From positions 1 through 64,000 of the forward strand of contig DEIB01000019.1 of NCBI GenBank assembly GCA_002352215.1: 64,000 bases of DNA. The letters are read 5' to 3'. Shown in pieces: positions 58,660-64,000 of the stretch. Source of the DNA: Chthonomonas sp. UBA2785 (GTDB lineage Bacteria; Armatimonadota; Fimbriimonadia; Fimbriimonadales; Fimbriimonadaceae). The notes beneath the pieces are model-generated. The model was given only the letters and a program-made list of their open reading frames with translations. It ran no database searches and was not told the origin of the DNA. Made by a program: the position numbers and the translations under genes. How positions within the stretch are numbered: position 1 is the first letter of the stretch; every line of letters starts with the position of its first letter.

Positions 58660-59502
58660 ATGGAATTCCTTCTGGCTATGGCAGCCCGGGAACTGATGGT
58701 CAGCCAAGGAATGGCCATCATGATCTCCATCCCGTTCGTGGGGATTTGCGGCGTCGTTCTGCTCCACTGGTGGATTGATGGCGAAATTCACTGGTCGGTG
58801 GCCATCGGGGGGTTCCTGTTTTGCCTGGCCATGTTCGCAGTGGCGCTTTTCTGGCCCGACCCGACGGTGCTCGCCCCCACCCTGCTCTCTATGATCATCA
58901 CGGTGGTCTTCTTCCCTTATGCCCGGGAGAAGGTCGCCGAATCGGAAATCCGCCGCATTTCCACCCGCCAACTCGACCAAGCCCACCAAGCCGTGGTGGA
59001 ACGCCCCGACAACATGACGGCTTGGTTCGCCATCACCAGCCTGCTCTATGAGCACGGTCTCAAAGGGCCGGCCATTGCCGTGCGCGAACGCCTGCTCAAC
59101 GGCCTGAGCAACGACATGGACCCGATCAAGAACCAGTCCGTGCGCGGCATGTACGCCGCCGAAGAGCGGATGCTGAAGGTGTGGCGTCGAAACCTGAAGG
59201 GCAAGAAAGACCCCTTCGCGCCGCTCAAGTGCCGTTCGTGTGGGCACATCAACCCTTGTAATGAGATTGCCTGCATGAAGTGCAAGGCGCCGTACCTGCT
59301 GGAGTACGCCCGCCGCGCCCGCGCCAAGGAACGGATGACGACCCGCCTCATCATTGGGTGGGCGACGCTCGTGGGCTTTCTCGTGGCAACGATGGCGGTG
59401 ATGGTGCAAAACGACCAACTGGGCTGGCCAATGCTCTTTGGGGGCATTCTTGTTTGCGGCGGGGTGCTGACCTGGGTGTTTCGAGCTCCGCGCATGGCCT
59501 GA
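58660..59502 (+). CDS. Membrane protein with a cytosolic zinc-ribbon-like motif
   Basis: 280 residues from ATG 58660 (SD GGGAGG, 4 nt). About three N-terminal helices (GMAIMISIPFVGICGVVLL, SVAIGGFLFCLAMFAVALF, LLSMIITVVFF) are followed by a helical soluble domain (RQLDQAHQAVVERPDNMTAWF) with TPR-like character. Then come a Cys cluster CRSCGHINPCNEIACMKC (zinc-ribbon-like with one extra Cys) and two C-terminal helices. Some proteins with a similar C-terminal ribbon are secretion or assembly factors. No function is assigned. Confidence 0.65.
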   Translation: MEFLLAMAARELMVSQGMAIMISIPFVGICGVVLLHWWIDGEIHWSVAIGGFLFCLAMFAVALFWPDPTVLAPTLLSMIITVVFFPYAREKVAESEIRRISTRQLDQAHQAVVERPDNMTAWFAITSLLYEHGLKGPAIAVRERLLNGLSNDMDPIKNQSVRGMYAAEERMLKVWRRNLKGKKDPFAPLKCRSCGHINPCNEIACMKCKAPYLLEYARRARAKERMTTRLIIGWATLVGFLVATMAVMVQNDQLGWPMLFGGILVCGGVLTWVFRAPRMA

Positions 59503-59554
59503 ACGGGGCTCCTCCCCGGCTTCCACCGTCAACGTGCCAAAATGAAGCCAACTT

Positions 59555-60304
59555 ATGGCCGGCCATAGTAAATGGAAGAACATCCGCATCCGCAAGGGCA
59601 AGCAAGACGCGATTCGCGGCAAGCTCTTCACCAAGCTCTCCCGGGAAATCATCGTGGCGGCGAAGATGGGCGGCGCGGACCCCGAGACGAACGTGCGACT
59701 TCGCCTCGCCATCGCTAAGGCCAAAGAAAATTCTGTGCCCCGCGACAACATCGAACGCGCACTGGCCAAGGGCGCGGGCAACGTCGAGGGTGAAAACTAC
59801 GAAGAGCTGTGCTACGAGGGCGTCGGCCCGGCGGGCGTGGCCTTCATGGTTGAGGTCTACAGCGAGAACAAGAACCGCACCGTCTCCGAACTCCGCCACG
59901 CCTTTAACAAGCACGGCGGCGGCCTGACGGAAAACGGCTCGGTGGCTTGGCAGTTCAAGTCGTGCGGCATGATCCTCATCGACAAGTCCGCGGGCGATGA
60001 AGACACCGTGACCATGGCCGCCCTAGAAGCCGGAGCCTCGGACGTGCTGGTCGACGACGAGGACACCTACACCATTTACACGGCGGTGGAAGACCTCCAC
60101 CAAACCAACAACGCTCTGAATGAAGCGGGGTTCGCCACCAAGGATGTGGGCCTCACCCGCATCCCCACCAACATGGCCAGCCCCGGCGACGAAGACTGGG
60201 CCAAGATCATTCGCCTCTACGATGCGCTGGAAGATCTCGACGACACGAAGGAAGTCTTCATGAACGTCGAGATTCCGGAAAGCGCTTACGAAGGCATCGA
60301 CTAA
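59555..60304 (+). CDS. yebC: YebC/PmpR family DNA-binding protein
   Basis: 249 residues, standard length. MAGHSKWKNIRIRKGKQDA is the invariant N-terminus, followed by NVRLRLAIAKAKENSVPRDNI, EGVGPAGVAFMVEVYSENKNRT and GGGLTENGSVAWQFK. YebC proteins are proposed translation factors for difficult nascent sequences and transcriptional regulators. CAAAAT lies 11 nt before the start. Confidence 0.95.
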   Translation: MAGHSKWKNIRIRKGKQDAIRGKLFTKLSREIIVAAKMGGADPETNVRLRLAIAKAKENSVPRDNIERALAKGAGNVEGENYEELCYEGVGPAGVAFMVEVYSENKNRTVSELRHAFNKHGGGLTENGSVAWQFKSCGMILIDKSAGDEDTVTMAALEAGASDVLVDDEDTYTIYTAVEDLHQTNNALNEAGFATKDVGLTRIPTNMASPGDEDWAKIIRLYDALEDLDDTKEVFMNVEIPESAYEGID

Positions 60305-60315
60305 TCGGAGCCCCC

Positions 60316-61425
60316 ATGTCGAATCGCGCCCCGGTGCCCGTTGTCACATTGAGCCTGATTGGCCTCAATTTGGCGGCGGCCGTGGCGACGACGCTCGATC
60401 CGACCCTGGCCGACCGGTACGGGTTCTGGGCGGTGCGTCCGGATGGTTTCCGGGCCTTCACTTCGCTCTTTCTCCACGCCAACTTGCTGCACCTGGCGGG
60501 CAACCTCGTCTTCCTCGCGGCGGTCGGTCCGCTTGTCGAATTCCACGCCCGGGCGTGGCGGCTCGGCACGGTTTACATTGCCAGTGGCCTGGCCGGCGTG
60601 GGGGCGCATTACGTGGTAGCGCGCTCATTAGAGTTTTCGCCGCCGCTCGTTGGGGCAAGCGGTGCCATTGCCGGGGTGGTGGCCTACGCCACGTTGCTAT
60701 ACATGGGCATGAAGGTGCCCGTCGCGCCCAAGCTGGGCCTCAAGGTTTCCGTGCTGACCCTGGTGTGGGTGGCGATGCAAGGCGTCGGGGCCCTCATGGC
60801 CAACAATGCCGAAGCCGGGAGCACCGCCTACTGGTCGCACCTGGCCGGGTTCTTTGTCGGTTTGGTGTTGGCGTTCCTGTTCCGTGCGCCCAAGCAAGCG
60901 AGCTTGCGGATCGGGCACGAGGCGCTGGACCGCATGAATCAGCGCAGCCCGGCGGCCGTGCTGGCGACGGCCGAAGCGATTTTGGCGAAGCACCCGGCCG
61001 ACCCCCGCGCGCTGCGTGATCGCGCGATTGCCTACGGCGACCTGCACGAGCCGGACAAGGAAGCCGCCGCCATCCGGGAGTGGGTGGAGCGCACTCAGGG
61101 GGAACCACAGCGGGAATCCCTGGCCTACATCCGCGATCATCGGCTCTGGCAAGCTCTGGAGCCTCTCGACCGCGCGCGCTTGGCCCACGCCTACCAAGAG
61201 GATTCGTTAGGTGAGGCCCTGTTAGAAAGTCTCGTCAAGGGCCCGGACAACCCGCAGCGCGCCGACGCCCTGCTGAGCCTGGCCGAGTGCCTGAGCGACC
61301 GCGACCCCGTGCGCAGCCATGCCCTGCTAACCGAGTTGGCCGAAAAGTACAGTGGCCACGGAGCCTTTCAGCTGGCGCAACAGAGAGGGCACTGGCCGCT
61401 GCCCAAATCTGGGGCCAAATCGTGA
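60316..61425 (+). CDS. Rhomboid intramembrane serine protease with TPR-like tail
   Basis: 369 residues. The rhomboid core has HANLLHLAGN (N63 and His), GASGAIAG with catalytic S115, and AYWSHLAGF with H175, so the Ser-His dyad looks intact. Residues 205-365 are a soluble helical tail with TPR-like repeats (AVLATAEAILAKHPADPRAL, QRADALLSLAECLSDRDPVRSHALL). GGAG precedes the ATG. GTGA overlap links it to the acyltransferase gene. Confidence 0.88.
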   Translation: MSNRAPVPVVTLSLIGLNLAAAVATTLDPTLADRYGFWAVRPDGFRAFTSLFLHANLLHLAGNLVFLAAVGPLVEFHARAWRLGTVYIASGLAGVGAHYVVARSLEFSPPLVGASGAIAGVVAYATLLYMGMKVPVAPKLGLKVSVLTLVWVAMQGVGALMANNAEAGSTAYWSHLAGFFVGLVLAFLFRAPKQASLRIGHEALDRMNQRSPAAVLATAEAILAKHPADPRALRDRAIAYGDLHEPDKEAAAIREWVERTQGEPQRESLAYIRDHRLWQALEPLDRARLAHAYQEDSLGEALLESLVKGPDNPQRADALLSLAECLSDRDPVRSHALLTELAEKYSGHGAFQLAQQRGHWPLPKSGAKS

Positions 61426-62087
61426 GCCAATCCCGACTCAAGAGCTGGTGGCGCGGCGTGCGCCCCCGGGTGCTGGCGTTCCCGATCTACTGCATCGTGC
61501 GCTTGTTGCTGGCTACTGTCCGCATCGAGGTTGTGGGCCGGGAGAAGTGCACCGGCGGCCCCTATCTGCTGGCCGGGTGGCATGGGCGTACCATGCTGGC
61601 GACCAAGGTGTTTCGCGGCGACGGCATCTGGACGATCATCAGCCTCAGCAACGACGGCAACATGCAAACTCGCATCTTCCAGCGCTTTGGATTTCGTGTG
61701 ATTCGAGGTAGCACCGGACGCGGTGGTGCCCGCGCCTTGGCCGAGAGCATCAAAGTGTTGCGCCAAGGCGGGTGGATGGCCTTCACCCCTGATGGCCCGC
61801 GCGGCCCCAGCCAAGTTGTGCAGCCGGGCATCGTGCGGATGTCGCAAAAGGCGCAAGCCCCGATGGTGCCTATGGGCGTGAGCGCCAACCGTCGCTGGCT
61901 CATCAACTCCTGGGATCGCTACATGGTGCCAAAGCCGTTCAGCCGTGCGGTGATGATCTTCGGCGATGCGGTGACCGTGCCCGCCGACGCCGACGAAGAA
62001 ACCCTCGAAGCCGCCCGCCTTCAACTGGAAGCCGAAATCAAGCGCGTGGAAGCCGAAGCCGAAGCTCGCATGGGCCACGCCCACTAG
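61422..62087 (+). CDS. DUF374-type lysophospholipid acyltransferase family protein
   Basis: 221 residues from GTG 61422, overlapping the rhomboid stop by GTGA. The N-terminal hydrophobic helix (VLAFPIYCIVRLLLATVRIEVV in two parts) is followed by LLAGWHGRTML (His in place of the HX4D block), GFRVIRGSTGRGGARALAESIK and AFTPDGPRGPSQVVQPGIVRMS, the DUF374 signature related to KDO-lipid acyltransferases. Probably transfers acyl chains to a membrane lipid. The tail is a charged helix. Confidence 0.83.
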   Translation: MSQSRLKSWWRGVRPRVLAFPIYCIVRLLLATVRIEVVGREKCTGGPYLLAGWHGRTMLATKVFRGDGIWTIISLSNDGNMQTRIFQRFGFRVIRGSTGRGGARALAESIKVLRQGGWMAFTPDGPRGPSQVVQPGIVRMSQKAQAPMVPMGVSANRRWLINSWDRYMVPKPFSRAVMIFGDAVTVPADADEETLEAARLQLEAEIKRVEAEAEARMGHAH

Positions 62088-62113
62088 TCGGCCCATCCGG
62101 AGAGGGAAGGCGT

Positions 62114-62119
62114 CATAAT
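62114..62119 (+). promoter_or_regulatory. -10 box CATAAT, leaderless-type (pyr operon)
   Basis: CATAAT is 7 nt before the pyrR ATG at 62127. There is no leader long enough for the PyrR-binding attenuator known from Bacillus. Confidence 0.55.
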
Positions 62120-62126
62120 TCGGGGC

Positions 62127-62660
62127 ATGAGTGTCGTCCTGATGGATGCGGCGGCCATGCGCCGAACCTTGGGGCGCATGGCGCACGAGATACTGGAAGC
62201 CAACGAGGGCGGCCAAGACCTGGTCGTGGTCGGGATTCTGAACGGGGGCGTCCCTATTGCCCGGCGCCTGGCCTTCTTGATGACCCAAGTCGAAGGCTTC
62301 ACCATCCCTTGCGGCAGCGTGGACATTGCGGGCTACCGCGACGACCGCCCCGCCAACGGTGACGACCGCACCGACATCCCGTTCAGCCTTAAGGACAAGA
62401 CGCTCATCCTGGTGGACGAAGTGGTGTTTTCCGGACGCACGGTGCGGGCCGCCATGGACGCCATCCTGCACCACGGTCGCCCGAAGTGCATCCAACTCGC
62501 CACCCTCATTGATCGCGGGCACCGCGAGCTTCCCATCCAACCGGATTACTGCGGGGTGACCTTCCACACCGAGGCCTCGGACCACATCCGGGTCACCACC
62601 AAGGAGCAAGGCGACGCCGACGACTGCGTGGTGCTCATCGAAGCCGAGGAGCGCGAATGA
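62127..62660 (+). CDS. pyrR: Bifunctional pyr operon regulator/uracil phosphoribosyltransferase PyrR
   Basis: 177 residues. The PRPP-binding motif is ILVDEVVFSGRTVRAAMD. VVGILNGGVPIARRLAFL and VDIAGYRDDRP are PyrR blocks, followed by RGHRELPIQPDYCG. In Gram-positive bacteria PyrR binds pyr mRNA to cause attenuation. Here the leader seems absent, so its role may be UPRT activity or regulation elsewhere. It overlaps pyrB by ATGA. Confidence 0.9.
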   Translation: MSVVLMDAAAMRRTLGRMAHEILEANEGGQDLVVVGILNGGVPIARRLAFLMTQVEGFTIPCGSVDIAGYRDDRPANGDDRTDIPFSLKDKTLILVDEVVFSGRTVRAAMDAILHHGRPKCIQLATLIDRGHRELPIQPDYCGVTFHTEASDHIRVTTKEQGDADDCVVLIEAEERE

Positions 62661-63580
62661 ACCGCAACCTCCTTGCCATGCGCCACCTGGATGTAGACGA
62701 CATCCAGTACTTGCTGGCCATGGCCCAAATGCACAAGGACAACGTGGAGGCGGGTGACTACCCCGCGCCCCCGAGTGTGCGCCGCAGCGTGGGCCTGCTG
62801 TTCTTTGAGAACTCCACCCGCACCCGGGTCTCCTTTGAGAAAGCCTGCCATTACCTCGGCTACCAGCCGGTGAACTTCTCCGGCGACGGCAGTAGCATGA
62901 GCAAGGGCGAAACCCTGCGCGACACGATTTTCACGCTCAAGCACGAACGGCTGGATGCCCTGGTGATGCGGCACCGCTCGTCGGGCGCGGCCAACCTCGC
63001 GGCGGAATACTTTGGCGGGCCTACGGTGAATGCCGGCGATGGTCAGCACGAGCACCCCACCCAGGCCCTGAGCGATGCCCTCACCGTTCTCTCCCGCAAG
63101 GGGCAAATCGAAGGGCTGAACGTGGCAATCGTGGGGGACATCCTCCACTCGCGGGTGGCCCGCAGCGACGCCTGGATCTTCAGCAAGCTTGGCGCCCATG
63201 TGCGCTTCGTCGGTCCGAACACCTTGGTGCCTAGCGTGATGAGCGGCTTGCCGGGCAGTGTGCACTACGACCTCAAGGAGGGCTTAGACGGCGCGGACGT
63301 GGTGATTTGCCTGCGCCTACAACGCGAGCGCATGAAGGGGCCTCATTTGAGCTCAAGCCGCGAATACACCAAGCTGTACCAAGTCAATCGCGCCGCCCTT
63401 CGGGTGGCAAATCCCGAGGCGATCGTGATGCACCCTGGCCCCATGAACCGAGGCGTGGAATTGGATGACGCCACCGCCGACGGTCCGCAGTGCGCGGTGC
63501 TGGAGCAGGTCACCAACGGAATCTTTGTGCGAATGGCCGCCCTGCAGTGGGCGCTGGGCGACGACCGAGGTGACGCATGA
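62657..63580 (+). CDS. pyrB: Aspartate carbamoyltransferase catalytic subunit
   Basis: 307 residues. Carbamoyl-phosphate motif S53TRTR57 (FFENSTRTRVSFEKA), then DGQHEHPTQALSDALT, the aspartate-loop CLRLQRERM and MHPGPMNRGVEL. Length is typical. It makes carbamoyl-aspartate for pyrimidine synthesis. ATGA overlaps join it to pyrR upstream and pyrC downstream; no pyrI is seen. Confidence 0.95.
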   Translation: MNRNLLAMRHLDVDDIQYLLAMAQMHKDNVEAGDYPAPPSVRRSVGLLFFENSTRTRVSFEKACHYLGYQPVNFSGDGSSMSKGETLRDTIFTLKHERLDALVMRHRSSGAANLAAEYFGGPTVNAGDGQHEHPTQALSDALTVLSRKGQIEGLNVAIVGDILHSRVARSDAWIFSKLGAHVRFVGPNTLVPSVMSGLPGSVHYDLKEGLDGADVVICLRLQRERMKGPHLSSSREYTKLYQVNRAALRVANPEAIVMHPGPMNRGVELDDATADGPQCAVLEQVTNGIFVRMAALQWALGDDRGDA

Positions 63581-64000
63581 GAACAGTTTTTAAGAACGGT
63601 CGGATCATAGACCCGAGCCAAGACCTCGATCTTGTCGGCCATGTCGTCGTCGAGAATGCCCAAGTCGTGGCCTGTGGCCCGGACGTCGACATCAGCGATG
63701 CCACCACGGTGTACGACTGCACCGGCCTTTGGATCACTCCGGGCTTGGTAGACATGCACGTCCACTTACGTGAACCGGGCGAGGACTACCGCGAGACCAT
63801 CAAGACGGGCACCCGAGCCGCCGCTGCCGGTGGTTTCACCACCATTTGCTGCCTGCCCAACACCACCCCGCCGCTGGACACGCCGGCCCTGATTGACTTC
63901 ATTCTCGATAAGAGCGCGGCCCCCGATGCGGGCGGTGTCTTTGTGGCGCCGGTAGGCGCGCTGACGACGGTGAAGGACGGCCAAACCCGGATGGCGAACC
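63577..64000 (+). CDS. pyrC: Dihydroorotase PyrC (3' truncated by window)
   Basis: The frame opens at ATG 63577, overlapping the pyrB stop as ATGA, and runs off the window at base 64000 after 141 full codons. FKNGRIIDPSQDLD, the ITPGLVDMHVHLREPGED block with metal His-x-His, and FTTICCLPNTTPPLDTP are class I dihydroorotase (PyrC type with HLREPG) motifs. It cyclises carbamoyl-aspartate. The remaining metal ligands lie outside the window. Confidence 0.93.
   Translation, partial: MRTVFKNGRIIDPSQDLDLVGHVVVENAQVVACGPDVDISDATTVYDCTGLWITPGLVDMHVHLREPGEDYRETIKTGTRAAAAGGFTTICCLPNTTPPLDTPALIDFILDKSAAPDAGGVFVAPVGALTTVKDGQTRMAN

Noticed and set aside
1..64000. CRISPR arrays, rRNA or tRNA genes
   Set aside because: No regularly spaced repeats and no rRNA or cloverleaf-type sequence were found on reading both strands by eye; weak tRNAs could be missed without a covariance search.

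Overview
The window is a dense, high-GC bacterial chromosome segment with about 68 genes, mostly 0-150 bp apart, and no rRNA, tRNA, insertion sequence or CRISPR array that I can see. Two pseudopilins with the FTLIELLVVIAIIAILAAIL N-terminus and two PEP-CTERM proteins ending in PEPA(T/S)M...RRR suggest Armatimonadota (Fimbriimonadales-like). An outer-membrane barrel and many exported lipoproteins fit a two-membrane cell. The assignment is inference from gene style, not a search. A recurring feature is a -10-like hexamer (TANNNT or CATAAT) only 5-9 nt upstream of the start codon at many first genes of operons, which points to widespread leaderless mRNAs. Operon-internal genes use 4-nt ATGA/GTGA/TTGA overlaps or ordinary Shine-Dalgarno (SD) sites.

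Layout. 1-333 is the tail of an SPFH/prohibitin gene. 356-3154 is an MmeI-like fused restriction-modification enzyme, apparently more AT-rich than its neighbours. 3172-7942 is a five-gene block encoding only exported proteins (Cys/His-rich protein, three-domain YtkA/FixH-like lipoprotein, two proteins sharing a paired-CxxC domain, outer-membrane barrel). It is framed by a truncated copy of the 5' end of the class A beta-lactamase-like gene that follows at 7991. I judge this block the best candidate for an undescribed system, probably envelope copper/metal handling. 10813-15155 holds a Kef-type antiporter, then csoR-copA with a textbook CsoR palindrome.

15176-27475 holds exported and small accessory genes: PEP-CTERM proteins, PhoX, two DinB-like proteins, a pseudopilin, three tandem paralogous membrane proteins coupled through TTG starts, an APH-like kinase, a LuxR-type regulator, a rhomboid-like protein and an exported glutathione peroxidase. 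27553-31275 is a TroABCD-like Zn/Mn ABC importer with a DtxR/MntR-style palindrome at its start and a winged-helix-like extension on one permease. It runs into queC-queE and then thyX.

33667-50289 contains a saccharopine/lysine dehydrogenase, a solitary rplA with a structured leader, an NHL-repeat lipoprotein, a subtilisin, ftsZ, PhoD, three paralogous membrane proteins, rimO, a pseudopilin followed by a 47-residue lipoprotein, an M42 peptidase and gapA. 50376-64000 is mainly housekeeping: tyrS, cysS, a TPR protein, an MBL-fold hydrolase, a DUF1015-like protein, prenyl synthase, yebC, rhomboid, a DUF374 acyltransferase, and pyrR-pyrB-pyrC, with pyrC cut by the window edge.

Metal homeostasis is the main theme of the accessory genes: the envelope block, CsoR/CopA for Cu(I) efflux, and the TroA-type importer. 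All functional statements are from reading motifs and context; no database search was run.
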